Position numbers and translations under genes: made by a program. Source: an uncultured Prevotellaceae bacterium (GTDB lineage Bacteria; Bacteroidota; Bacteroidia; Bacteroidales; Bacteroidaceae). From it: 50,772 nt of DNA. Below, piece by piece: positions 17,321-26,449 of this stretch. Numbering within the stretch: the first letter of the stretch is position 1; each line of letters opens with the position of its first letter. The DNA lies in assembly GCA_946617675.1 (NCBI GenBank), contig CAMOKH010000079.1:1-50772 (forward strand), in the 5' to 3' direction. The notes below the pieces were generated by a model. That model was not told the DNA's origin. It ran no database searches and saw only the letters and a list, made by a program, of their open reading frames with translations.

Positions 17321-19849
17321 ATGAACAAGAAAAGCCTCTCAGCAGCCATGCTGCTGACATGCGCCCTGACAGCAACGGCGCAAACAGAACCCATCAGTAT
17401 AGACCTCCAGCAAAAAGGAGCTGTAGTGTCGCCAAACCTCTTCGGCATCTTCTTCGAGGAGATCAACCATGCCGGCGACGGCGGACTCTACGCCGAACTG
17501 GTGCAGAACCGCGGCTTCGAGGAGCATGTGCTGCCGTCGGGCATGACCTACAAGGACGGCAAGGCGTGGGCCCCTGACGCCATGAACTATGAGCACCGCA
17601 CGAACCGCAAGTGGAACATACCCTGGAACCTGGAGGAGAAGAAGATGACGGGCTGGCGCGTCAGTGGCGAGAATGCCACGGTCGCAGGCAGCGTGGTCGT
17701 CCCCCAGACGCCGCTGCACAAGAACACGCCCAACGCCATGCAGCTCGATATCACGAAGGTGAAGAAGGGCGGCCGTGCCATCCTGGCCAACACCGGCTAC
17801 TGGGGCATCGGACTGAAGCAGGGCGAGCGCTACGACCTGCGCCTCTACGTCAAGAGCAGCAACTACAAAGGCACCATCACCGCCCGGCTGACCGACGGCG
17901 CGGGGAAAACGCTCGGCAAGACCGTCCTGGCCAAGAAGCCGATAAAGGACTGGACGGAACTGACCGCCACCCTCACCGCCGACGCTACGGCCGCCAAGGG
18001 TGAACTCTGGATAGAGTTCGACAAGGCGGGCACGGTGCTTGTCGACTATGTGTCGCTCTTCCCGCAAGCCACCTTCAAAGGGCGCAAGAACGGACAGCGC
18101 GCCGACGTGGCCCAGATGCTCGTCGACCTGCACCCACGCTTCATGCGCTGGCCTGGCGGCTGTATCGTCGAGGGTGCCACCTACGAGAACCGCGTGAAGT
18201 GGAAGGAGACACTGGGCGACCCCATGACACGACGTGGCGAGTGGGACCTCTGGGGCTACCGCGCCACCTGGGGCATGGGCTATCACGAGTTCCTGCAGTT
18301 CTGCGAGGACCTCGGAATGGACGCCATGTTTGTGAACAACGCCGGCATGTCGTGCTCGGTGCGTAACGGCGACTTCGTGAGCAGCGACCAGGACATGGAC
18401 GCCGTCGTCCAGGACTTCCGCGACGCCATCGACTACGCCTTTGGCGACCCCGCCAGGAACAAGTGGGCCAAGATGCGTGCCGACGCCGGCCACCCCAAGC
18501 CATTCCCGCTGAAGTATGTGGAGATAGGCAACGAGAACGTCGGTCCGGAGTACGTCACCCACTTCAACTACATCTTCAAGCGCCTGAAGGCCGAGTACCC
18601 GCAGATCACCTTCATCAACACGCTCGGCCATACCGACGCACTGCTCGACCGTATTCCCGGTGACTACATGGTAGACCCTCACTGGTATCGCAACCCGGAC
18701 TTCTTCTTCAACAACAACCACCTCTTTGACGACGCCCCCCGCACCCACGACATCTATGTGGGCGAATATGCCTGCAATGGCGGCGTGGGCGCCGGCAACC
18801 TGCTGGCAGCCCTCAGCGAGGCCGCCTTCATCATGGGCATGGAGCGCAACAGCGACGTGGTGAAGATGACGTCGTACGCGCCGCTCTTCGAGAACGAGAA
18901 CCACCGCGACTGGCCCACGAACCTCATCCACATCAACAGCACCGACGTCTTCGGCCGCGCCTCCTACTACGTCCAGCAGATGGCCGCCGAGCATCGCGCA
19001 ACCTATAATATATATGTAAGCGAGCCCACCACGCCGGAACAGGTGCAGCCTTTCCGCACGGGCGGCATCGGCGTTGGCAGCTATGCCACGCAGTGCGAGT
19101 ATAAGGACCTGAAGATCACCACGGCTGACGGCAAGGTGCAGAACGTCAGCGTCAGTCAACTGCAGACCAAGAAGGGCGAATGGAAAGTCGAGGGCGACCT
19201 GCTGCGGCAGACCTCTGACGAGCAGGTCACGATGGCGCAGCTGCCCGCCTTCAGTGCCGACACCTACACCTTAGAGCTGAAGGCCCGGAAGCTGGGCGGA
19301 CTCGAAGGCTTCTTCGTCTATTACGGCCTCGACGAGAGCGGCCGCAACGGCTACGCCGCCAACATAGCCGGCTGGAACAACCGCACCACGGCCATACAGC
19401 CCATGAACCGCGGCCGGGTGAACGACGTCCTGGGCCGGCGCGCCCGCCAATCGGTTGAGACCGGCAAGTGGTACGACGTGAAGCTACAGGTGACGCCGAC
19501 AGCCGTCACGCTCTATGTCGACGGCCAGGAGATGACCGTGGCCAAGCCCGCCGCCACCACGCGCCACTTCTGCCAGACGGGCTACGACGAGCAGACGGGC
19601 GAAATCATCGTCAAGGTGGTGAACGGCACCGACAAGCCCTACAGCCGCTCGTTCAGCATCAACGGCGCGAAGAACGTCATACCTACCGGCCGCGTCATCA
19701 CCCTCAGCGGCAGTGCGCAGGACGAGAACACCTTCGAACAGCCCACGAAGCTGGCGCCCGTTGAGACGCGCTACGGCAAGTTCGGACGGCAGTTCAGCTA
19801 TGAGTTCAAGCCCATGTCGTTCACCATCATGCGCATTAAGGCCGAGTAA
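17321..19849 (+). CDS. GH51 alpha-L-arabinofuranosidase
   Basis: 842 residues with a signal peptide ending near TATAQ. After an N-terminal beta-sandwich (about 150-250, CBM4/9-like: LRLYVKSSNYKGTITARL) comes the GH51 barrel with MRWPGGCIVEG, acid/base Glu405 in EIGNENVGPEY and nucleophile Glu482 in YVGEYACNG. Between about residues 580 and 720 an extra concanavalin-like module is inserted (LEGFFVYYGLDESGRNGYAA), as in many long Bacteroidetes and plant GH51 enzymes. It removes alpha-L-arabinofuranose from arabinan and arabinogalactan branches. It is second in the operon, 34 bases after the esterase. Confidence 0.93.
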   Translation: MNKKSLSAAMLLTCALTATAQTEPISIDLQQKGAVVSPNLFGIFFEEINHAGDGGLYAELVQNRGFEEHVLPSGMTYKDGKAWAPDAMNYEHRTNRKWNIPWNLEEKKMTGWRVSGENATVAGSVVVPQTPLHKNTPNAMQLDITKVKKGGRAILANTGYWGIGLKQGERYDLRLYVKSSNYKGTITARLTDGAGKTLGKTVLAKKPIKDWTELTATLTADATAAKGELWIEFDKAGTVLVDYVSLFPQATFKGRKNGQRADVAQMLVDLHPRFMRWPGGCIVEGATYENRVKWKETLGDPMTRRGEWDLWGYRATWGMGYHEFLQFCEDLGMDAMFVNNAGMSCSVRNGDFVSSDQDMDAVVQDFRDAIDYAFGDPARNKWAKMRADAGHPKPFPLKYVEIGNENVGPEYVTHFNYIFKRLKAEYPQITFINTLGHTDALLDRIPGDYMVDPHWYRNPDFFFNNNHLFDDAPRTHDIYVGEYACNGGVGAGNLLAALSEAAFIMGMERNSDVVKMTSYAPLFENENHRDWPTNLIHINSTDVFGRASYYVQQMAAEHRATYNIYVSEPTTPEQVQPFRTGGIGVGSYATQCEYKDLKITTADGKVQNVSVSQLQTKKGEWKVEGDLLRQTSDEQVTMAQLPAFSADTYTLELKARKLGGLEGFFVYYGLDESGRNGYAANIAGWNNRTTAIQPMNRGRVNDVLGRRARQSVETGKWYDVKLQVTPTAVTLYVDGQEMTVAKPAATTRHFCQTGYDEQTGEIIVKVVNGTDKPYSRSFSINGAKNVIPTGRVITLSGSAQDENTFEQPTKLAPVETRYGKFGRQFSYEFKPMSFTIMRIKAE

Positions 19850-19890
19850 AAGAAAAATCAATAAGACGATTCTATTTCAAAAAATATTAT

Positions 19891-19898
19891 TATCTTTG
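19891..19898 (+). promoter_or_regulatory. TAnnTTTG promoter element directly before the second GH53 gene
   Basis: TATCTTTG followed by CACC. The ATG at 19907 is only 9 bases after the element, so a transcript starting at the usual distance would be leaderless or nearly so. It may be an internal promoter within the longer operon. Confidence 0.55.
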
Positions 19899-19906
19899 CA
19901 CCGAAA

Positions 19907-21022
19907 ATGAGAAAGACAATGACAGCACTGCTGCTGACGCTGACGGCCCTGACGGCCACGGCTCAGACGGCCACGACAGAGAAGGACTTCGTGAAGGGGG
20001 CCGACGTAGGCTTCCTCCTGGGTCAGGAGCGGCGTGGCGTCAAGTTCCACGACCGGCAGGGACGTGAGCGCGAGTGCCTGGAACTGCTGCGGAACGACTA
20101 CCAGATGTCGGCCATCCGCATGCGTGTCTGGGTAGACCCCCGGGGTGGCGACTGCGACAAGCACGCCCTGCTGACCATGGCCCGCCGCGTAAAAGCGTTA
20201 GGCATGGACCTCATGGTAGACTTCCACTACAGCGACTCCTGGGCCGACCCTGCCAAGCAGCCTATTCCCAAGGCGTGGCTCGGCCACAGCTACGAGCAGA
20301 TGAAGCAGGACCTCAGGGCCCACACCATCGACGTGCTGACACTGCTGAAGCAGAACGGCATCGAGCCACGATGGGTGCAGGTGGGCAACGAGACGACGAA
20401 CGGCATGCTCTGGAGCGTCAAGACCGACGAGCGCGGCTGGGAGGTGAAGGACTCGCTGGGCCACACCATCATTACCCACTCCATGGGGCACTTCAAGACT
20501 GAACCGCAACAGTACGCCGGCTTCATTCGCACGGGCTACGACGCCGTCAAGGAGGTGTTCCCCCGTGCACAGGTCATCGTACACCTGGACCGCGGCCACC
20601 GCCAGAGCCTCTACGACAAGCACCTCGACACGCTGCTGAAGTACGGCGGACGGTGGGACATGGTGGGCATGTCGCTCTACCCCTACTGGGCACGGAAGGA
20701 CCATCCGGAACTGAACCCCGACAGCATCATCACCGACTGCATACGCAACATCCGCCACGTCAGCCGTAAGTACAAGTGCGACGTGATGATTGTCGAGACG
20801 GGCTTCGAGGTGGACGAGCAGCACCCTGAGGTGATGGAGGAAGGCCGCCGACAGCTGGCACGCATCGTCAGCGAGGCCCGCAACGAGACCGACGGCCACT
20901 GCCGCGGTGTGTTCTACTGGGAACCGCAGTGCCTGCCTGGTGGCTACAAGCTCGGCGCCTTCGACAGCCACGCAGCACCAACCGTCATCATGGACGGATT
21001 TATAGAACCAGCAACAAAATAG
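19907..21022 (+). CDS. GH53 endo-beta-1,4-galactanase, single-domain
   Basis: 371 residues: signal peptide (MRKTMTALLLTLTALTATAQ) and a bare GH53 catalytic domain. It shows VDFHYSDSWADPAKQPIPKAW, acid/base Glu162 in VGNETT and nucleophile Glu297 in IVETGF, ending with FYWEPQCLPGGYKLGAFDS. It hydrolyses beta-1,4-galactan internally. It lacks the accessory modules of the GH53 at 11893-13722, so the two may act on different galactan lengths or at different cell locations. It lies 57 bases after GH51, with its own promoter element, and 27 bases before GH43. Confidence 0.92.
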   Translation: MRKTMTALLLTLTALTATAQTATTEKDFVKGADVGFLLGQERRGVKFHDRQGRERECLELLRNDYQMSAIRMRVWVDPRGGDCDKHALLTMARRVKALGMDLMVDFHYSDSWADPAKQPIPKAWLGHSYEQMKQDLRAHTIDVLTLLKQNGIEPRWVQVGNETTNGMLWSVKTDERGWEVKDSLGHTIITHSMGHFKTEPQQYAGFIRTGYDAVKEVFPRAQVIVHLDRGHRQSLYDKHLDTLLKYGGRWDMVGMSLYPYWARKDHPELNPDSIITDCIRNIRHVSRKYKCDVMIVETGFEVDEQHPEVMEEGRRQLARIVSEARNETDGHCRGVFYWEPQCLPGGYKLGAFDSHAAPTVIMDGFIEPATK

Positions 21023-21049
21023 ATACCAACGACAAAACATTAAGATACA

Positions 21050-22099
21050 ATGAAGAGAACTGTTTTCTTAACAATGACGCTCGCGGCCGTCAGCCTGGCA
21101 GCCACCGCCCAGGGGCCGCGCCGATTCCAGCGTGAAGCCTTCACCACCGAGACGCCCATGGTTCACGACCCCGTCATGGCCCGCGACGGCGACACCTACT
21201 ACATCTATGCCACGGGTAACGGCATACAGCAGATGACCTCGAAGGACCGCCGCACGTGGACGGTGCTGCCCCAGCCCGTGATGACCGTCATGCCGGGCTG
21301 GACCACCGACTCCGTGCCGGGCTTCGGCACCCACGTCTGGGCGCCCGACGTCATTCACTGGAACGGCCGCTGGTGGCTGGCCTACAGCTGTTCGACGTTC
21401 GGCCGCAACGGGTCGGCTATCGGCCTGCTGAGCAACCGCACGCTGCGCGGCGGCGTCTGGCGCGACGAGGGCTGCATCGTCACCTCGCACGAACGGAAGC
21501 GCGATGCCAACGGTCGGATGACCGGCGACAACTGGAACGCCATCGACCCGAACTTCGTCATCGACGACCAGACCGGCACGCCGTGGCTCACCTGGGGCTC
21601 GTTCTGGGACGGCATACAGATAGCCCGCCTCGACTCCTCCATGCATATTGCCAAGGGCGAGCAGCCCCGCACCATTGCCCGCCGCTACGACCCCGACTAC
21701 AAGCCCACGGAGCCTAACCCCACGTCGAAGTTTGCCGGCACTAACGCCATCGAGGCGCCCTTCATCTTCAAGCACGGCGGCTGGTACTACCTCTTCGTGT
21801 CGTGGGACTACTGCTGCCGTGGTGCCAAGAGCAACTACCGCGTAGCCGTAGGCCGCAGCAAGACCGTCGGCGGGCCCTACCTCGACCGCCAGGGGCGCGA
21901 CATGGGCAAGGGCGGCGGCACCCTCTTCCTCGAGGGCGACAAGCAGCAATGGGAGGCTGCCGGCCACTGTGCCGCCTACACCTTCGACGGCGAGGATGTC
22001 TTCATCTGCCACGGCTACAGTGCCACGCAGAACGGTGCCGCCATGCTCATACAGCGCAACATCACATGGACGGCCGACGGCTGGCCCGAACTCAAATAA
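21050..22099 (+). CDS. GH43 arabinan endo-1,5-alpha-L-arabinanase or arabinofuranosidase
   Basis: 349 residues with a signal peptide (KRTVFLTMTLAAVSLAATAQ). The five-bladed propeller carries the GH43 triad: base Asp40 in VHDPVMARDG, pKa-modulating Asp166 in NAIDPNF and acid Glu235 in NAIEAPFIF. HVWAPDV and the LTWGSFWDGIQ blade are also characteristic, and FICHGYSATQNG supplies the usual late His. The overall pattern is closest to arabinan endo-1,5-alpha-L-arabinanases, but subfamily assignment needs a search. In the operon with GH51 it would break the arabinan backbone that GH51 debranches. The next gene starts 9 bases later. Confidence 0.9.
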   Translation: MKRTVFLTMTLAAVSLAATAQGPRRFQREAFTTETPMVHDPVMARDGDTYYIYATGNGIQQMTSKDRRTWTVLPQPVMTVMPGWTTDSVPGFGTHVWAPDVIHWNGRWWLAYSCSTFGRNGSAIGLLSNRTLRGGVWRDEGCIVTSHERKRDANGRMTGDNWNAIDPNFVIDDQTGTPWLTWGSFWDGIQIARLDSSMHIAKGEQPRTIARRYDPDYKPTEPNPTSKFAGTNAIEAPFIFKHGGWYYLFVSWDYCCRGAKSNYRVAVGRSKTVGGPYLDRQGRDMGKGGGTLFLEGDKQQWEAAGHCAAYTFDGEDVFICHGYSATQNGAAMLIQRNITWTADGWPELK

Positions 22100-22108
22100 C
22101 TATAGTAT

Positions 22109-23977
22109 ATGAGAATCAAGCAATCATCACTCCTGCTGGTCGCCGTCATGACGGTGACCAGCCTGTCGCTTTCATCGTGTAGCGACGTCGTAGACAACCC
22201 CACAGTGAACCCGCAGCCCAGCGGCGGCGACGACGGCAGCTTTACCGTCAGACAAGTACCCGTCAGCCGTGGCGGCAACAACAGCGGCACCGTTACCCTG
22301 CGCTTCTACGACGACATGAACGGGGTGGCCTACATCTCAGCTGCCGACTTCCAGAAGATGATCCTGCCGGGCAGCAGCATGAACGTGCTGAAGACCGGCG
22401 AGGACACTTACCTGCTGGACAACGGCAAGGCCACGGCCACGGTGAACACCACCGACGAGACTTTCACCTCGACCGACTTCATGGCCTTTACTAACGTCAT
22501 GAGCCAGCTGTGGCCCGGCATGGCCAACGTCTACTATGACGGTGCGCCCTATATCCACTACAGCAGCATGCAACTCACGCCGGAGACATCGACCGTGACC
22601 TTCGACATGAAGGGCTACGGCATCGACCTGCGCGGCGACGACGGGGCCGTCTACTTCCCCTTCACCACACTGGCTGACCTCTACAGCGACCTTTACTACC
22701 ACTTGGCTGCATTCAACGGCGAGCGGGTGTTCATCATCACCGACAACAGCCACAGCTCTATCGTAGAGGTCGACCCCGACTTCACTCAAAAGGCTTTCTC
22801 TGCTGAGAAACGCTCGGCCCAGCAGGCCGCCTACAGCTACGGCGAGCTCTGCTTCGTCATCGACCACTTCTACGGCATGCCCGGACGCTCGTCGCTCGAG
22901 AGCAGCATCAAGGCCAACGGCCTCGACGCTACACTCGACGCCATTCAGAACGGTCCCGACGTCAAGCGCCTGCTGCAGTCGACCGTTACCAACGACTACC
23001 TCTACGGTCTGACCTGCCTCCACATGCTGCTCGACGACGACGGCCACACCATCCTCTCGCCCTCGCTCCTGCTCAGTATTGCCGGAAATGGCGAGGTGGA
23101 AGACCCCCTCTCTGAAGTGAAAGGCCAGTATGACGAGAAGTTCCCCGAACTCGCTATGCTCCAAGAGGCATGGTATATCGGAATCCTGTCCAGAGGCTCG
23201 ATAGCTGAAGAACGTTCAACGCTCCGCAGCGAGCTGATGCCTGAGGGCGACGACTACTATCGCAAGAGCGGCAATACGGCCTACTGCCTGTACGACCAGT
23301 TCGGCTATACCGACTTTGATGGCTGGCACGCCTACTACGAGGGTAAGGCCCCCATGCCCTCGGTCACCAAGAAGTACCAAGGCGAACTGGTTGTCGTGCT
23401 CGACGCCCTGAAGCGCGCCAGCACCGACCCTGAAGTCGAGAATCTGGTGATTGACCTGAGCTGCAACAGCGGCGGTTCGCTCGACGTCGTAATGGCCATC
23501 ACTTCGCTGATTGGCAACCAATGCAAATTCTACAGCGAGAACACGCTGACAGGCCAGCAGCAGATTATCTACTACGACATGGACCGCAACTTCGACGGCC
23601 GGGTAGACGCTGCCGACGAGGACGTCAGCTTCGACGGACTGAACGTGGCCATACTGACCAGCAGGACCTCCTTCTCGTGCGGCAATCTGCTGCCGTCGCT
23701 CATGAAGGACATGGGCTTCCTCATCATCGGCGAGCGCTCGGGCGGTGGTGCCTGTGCCGTTCAGAACTTCTGCACGCCCGAAGGCATGCAGTACCAGATA
23801 TCCTCGTACCGTGGACGCCTGACCAACGACCGCTGGCAGAACATCGACGGCGGCATTGAGCCCAACGTGCCCATCACCGTCGGTACGACTGAGGATGGAA
23901 CCCTCGACTACAGCAGTTTCTATGACTTTAAGCTGGTGGGCGACATCATCAGCAAGTGGTATGCCGACCGGAAATAA
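22109..23977 (+). CDS. S41-type peptidase, lipoprotein
   Basis: 622 residues starting MRIKQSSLLLVAVMTVTSLS with a lipobox (LSSC) followed by SDVVDN, so a lipid-anchored envelope protein. The C-terminal half is an S41 (tail-specific protease-like) fold: LVVVLDALKRA, DLSCNSGGSLDVVMA, and the candidate nucleophile Ser523 in ILTSRTSFSCGNLLPSLM, followed by GERSGGGACAV. The N-terminal 300 residues are unrecognised beta-rich sequence. Located 9 bases after GH43 and before a strong terminator, it is the last gene of the arabinan/galactan operon. A protease is unexpected there; it may process surface proteins or be a non-peptidase relative. The S41 relation is clear, its role is not. Confidence 0.8.
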   Translation: MRIKQSSLLLVAVMTVTSLSLSSCSDVVDNPTVNPQPSGGDDGSFTVRQVPVSRGGNNSGTVTLRFYDDMNGVAYISAADFQKMILPGSSMNVLKTGEDTYLLDNGKATATVNTTDETFTSTDFMAFTNVMSQLWPGMANVYYDGAPYIHYSSMQLTPETSTVTFDMKGYGIDLRGDDGAVYFPFTTLADLYSDLYYHLAAFNGERVFIITDNSHSSIVEVDPDFTQKAFSAEKRSAQQAAYSYGELCFVIDHFYGMPGRSSLESSIKANGLDATLDAIQNGPDVKRLLQSTVTNDYLYGLTCLHMLLDDDGHTILSPSLLLSIAGNGEVEDPLSEVKGQYDEKFPELAMLQEAWYIGILSRGSIAEERSTLRSELMPEGDDYYRKSGNTAYCLYDQFGYTDFDGWHAYYEGKAPMPSVTKKYQGELVVVLDALKRASTDPEVENLVIDLSCNSGGSLDVVMAITSLIGNQCKFYSENTLTGQQQIIYYDMDRNFDGRVDAADEDVSFDGLNVAILTSRTSFSCGNLLPSLMKDMGFLIIGERSGGGACAVQNFCTPEGMQYQISSYRGRLTNDRWQNIDGGIEPNVPITVGTTEDGTLDYSSFYDFKLVGDIISKWYADRK

Positions 23978-24018
23978 CTCTGACGAGGCTGCACCTGACG
24001 ATGGGCGGCGCCGCTTGA

Positions 24019-24129
24019 CGAAAAAGCGGCGGTTTACGACCCGAAAGGCGGCGGTTTACGACCCGAAAAGCGGCGCTTTACAACCCGAAAAGCGGCGCTA
24101 TACAACCCGAAAGGCGGCGCTTTACAAAT
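24019..24129 (+). repeat. 22-base tandem repeat, five copies
   Basis: Five units of a sequence like CGAAAAGCGGCGCTTTACAACC; the first has one extra A and the last ends in AAAT. Units alternate CGG/CGC and TACGACC/TACAACC. Because 22 is not a multiple of three and stop codons occur, it is not coding. The array sits between the S41 stop and the terminator hairpin, so it is transcribed as the 3' end of the operon. Confidence 0.85.
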
Positions 24130-24176
24130 GTTCACCAGCATGGAATAAATCTTCCAGGCTGGTGAACATTTTTTTT
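24128..24176 (+). terminator. Intrinsic terminator of the esterase-GH operon
   Basis: ATGTTCACCAGC and GCTGGTGAACAT form a perfect 12-bp stem with an 18-base loop, followed by a run of eight T. It separates the plus-strand operon from the convergent GH3 gene, which ends at 24200. Confidence 0.88.
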
Positions 24177-24199
24177 GACCTATAGCTCATTTTACTTCT

Positions 24200-26446
24200 T
24201 CAATTGTCGATGAAGATATCTAACCGTTGCAGGTTGTTGTCGGCACTGCTTGAGCCTACTAAGAGTTCGTAGTGACCGGGAACCACGCGTATGGTTTGTG
24301 TTACCGCATCCCAATTTTCGAAACGTTCACGGGGCAGGACAATATTAACCGCCTTCCGCTCACCAGCCTTCAGATCGACACGGGCATAGCCTCGGAGTGA
24401 CTTAATGGGGCCTTCCTCATCGGCAGGGCGACGCATGTAGACTTGAACCGTTTCAATGCCATCGCGTTGTCCCGTATTCGCCACTTCAACCGATACCATC
24501 ACGCTGCCGTCCTTTTGCTTGGTGCAATGGGCATTGTGCATTTCAAATGTCGTGTAGCTCAGTCCGTAGCCGAAGGGGAAGAGCGGCTCGCCACGGAAGT
24601 AGCGGTAGGTACGGTTCTTCATGGAGTAGTCCTCGAACGGGGGCAGTTGTGAGTCGTCACGGTAGAATGTGACGGCCAGTTTGCCTGAAGGGTTGTAGTC
24701 GCCGAAGAGGACGTCGGCCAAGGCATGGCCACCCTGTTCGCCGGCATACCAGGCCTGGACAATGGCATCACAGGTCTCCATCTCGGGCACCAGTGCGACT
24801 GCCGAACCACTACAATTGACGAAGACCACCCGCTTACCGGCCTCGTGTAGTGCTTTCAGGATGTTGCGTTGTACCTGGGGCAGCTCAATGGTGGTACGGT
24901 CGCCGCCGTCGAAGCCGATGTCCTTAGCGCTGGTCTGCTCTCGCTCCAAGTTAGGTGAGATGCCTCCAACGAAGATGACGGTATCCGACTGGCGGGTGGC
25001 ATCGAGTATTTCAGCGATAGTATAGGTTTTCTTGCCTTTCTCCACCATCTGCAACGTGGTGCTGCCGTCAGCGGCCTCAACAGCCTTGCCGACGGCCATT
25101 TCCTTGACGGTCATGCCAGTGATGCCACAGGCCGTCAGGTAAGGCACATCGCCTATTTTTGCACGGATGCCCTCCAATGGTGTTACCGTGTGTGAGGGCA
25201 TGCCAAAGTAGATTCCCCAGAGCATGGTGGAGTCGGCGGCGTTGGGCCCCATCACCATAATTGAAGAGCGAGCTGTTTTTGTCTTTTCAGTTTTTAAAGG
25301 CAGGATGCCGTTGTTCTTAAGTAGCACCATCTGTTCACGGGCCATCTGGCGGGCCAATTGCTTATGCTCCTCACAGGCGATGACAGAGGATGGAATCTGC
25401 GTCCACGGCACAATAGAATCGGGGTCCATGTCGCCCAGTTCGAAGCGTCCTTTCAGTAGTCGGCGCACGCTGACGTTTATTTGTTCCTCGGAGATGTCAC
25501 CACGGCGCACAGCCTCCGGCAGGCTGCCATAATGGGCACCGCATTCTACATCGGTTCCGCTGAGTACGGCTTTTGCCGAAGCGGCAGGCTGGTCGGGCGA
25601 CACGCCATGACGGTTGGGTTGCCAGAAGTCACCGATGGCTCCGCAGTCGCTGACCACCAATCCCTGGAATCCCCACTCGTTGCGGAGTATCTGCTGCAAC
25701 AGGCGGTTCGACCCGCAACAGGGATCTCCGTCGAAGCGCTGGTAGGCACACATCACCTCCTTGACACCACCCTGCTGCACGAGCGTCTTGAAGGCCGGCA
25801 GATAGGTTTCCCACAGGTCACGGGGCGAAAGTTCCTCGATATTCATCGAGTGACGAAGTTTCTCGGGGCCACTGTGTACGGCGAAGTGCTTGGCACAGGC
25901 CAGGAGCTTGTAGTACTTACCTCCAGCCCCTTGCAGGCCGCGTACCACACGGAGTCCCATCTGACCGTTCATGAAGGGGTCTTCGCCGTAGCTCTCCTGG
26001 CCTCGTCCCCATCGGGGGTCACGGAAGATGTTGATGGTAGGCGTCCAGAACGACAGGCATCTGTACTTGCCGACTTTACCCTCTTGGCGGGCTATGGTGT
26101 TCTTGGCACGGGCCTCGTCGCTGACAGCAGTGAAGATGCGCTCAATAAGGTCGTCGTCGAACGAGCAGGCCATGCCGATGCACGAGGGGAAGGTGGTACT
26201 GATACCGTTGCGTCCTACGCCATGCAGAGCCTCACTCCACCAGTCGAAGGCGGGAATACCTAAGCGTGGGATGGCGGGCGACCCGTTACGCATCAGCCGG
26301 GTTTTCTCTTCAAGCGTCAATCGTCCCAACAGGTCTTCTGCCCGCTCTGCAGCTGTCAGGTCGGGGTTTTGGTAGGGCAGCTGCTGTGCTGCCAAGTTGG
26401 TAGTCAACAGCAGTGCTGCGCTGAAGCATATACTTTTAGCGTTCAT
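24200..26446 (-). CDS. GH3 glycosidase (beta-xylosidase/beta-glucosidase type)
   Basis: 748 residues with a signal peptide (MNAKSICFSAALLLTTNLAA). The N-terminal barrel shows ALHGVGRNG, RDPRWGRGQESYGEDP, CAKHFAVHSG and the nucleophile Asp267 in LVVSDCGAIGDF. The alpha/beta sandwich domain (about 360-580) and a fibronectin III-like C-terminus (VEVANTGQRDGIETVQVYMR) complete the three-domain plan. The sequence near HGVGRNG and WTPTINIF resembles the plant-type beta-xylosidase/arabinofuranosidase branch, so the sugar removed could be xylose or glucose; it cannot be fixed here. The start codon is 3 bases after the stop of the pectin methylesterase-lyase gene, so it is the second gene of that operon. 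Confidence 0.9.
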   Translation of the reverse strand: MNAKSICFSAALLLTTNLAAQQLPYQNPDLTAAERAEDLLGRLTLEEKTRLMRNGSPAIPRLGIPAFDWWSEALHGVGRNGISTTFPSCIGMACSFDDDLIERIFTAVSDEARAKNTIARQEGKVGKYRCLSFWTPTINIFRDPRWGRGQESYGEDPFMNGQMGLRVVRGLQGAGGKYYKLLACAKHFAVHSGPEKLRHSMNIEELSPRDLWETYLPAFKTLVQQGGVKEVMCAYQRFDGDPCCGSNRLLQQILRNEWGFQGLVVSDCGAIGDFWQPNRHGVSPDQPAASAKAVLSGTDVECGAHYGSLPEAVRRGDISEEQINVSVRRLLKGRFELGDMDPDSIVPWTQIPSSVIACEEHKQLARQMAREQMVLLKNNGILPLKTEKTKTARSSIMVMGPNAADSTMLWGIYFGMPSHTVTPLEGIRAKIGDVPYLTACGITGMTVKEMAVGKAVEAADGSTTLQMVEKGKKTYTIAEILDATRQSDTVIFVGGISPNLEREQTSAKDIGFDGGDRTTIELPQVQRNILKALHEAGKRVVFVNCSGSAVALVPEMETCDAIVQAWYAGEQGGHALADVLFGDYNPSGKLAVTFYRDDSQLPPFEDYSMKNRTYRYFRGEPLFPFGYGLSYTTFEMHNAHCTKQKDGSVMVSVEVANTGQRDGIETVQVYMRRPADEEGPIKSLRGYARVDLKAGERKAVNIVLPRERFENWDAVTQTIRVVPGHYELLVGSSSADNNLQRLDIFIDN

Positions 26447-26449
26447 AGA

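Noticed and set aside
17339..19159. 606-codon open frame antisense to GH51
   Set aside because: Same shadow effect; valine/histidine/glycine-rich with no family pattern, and no promoter at its start.
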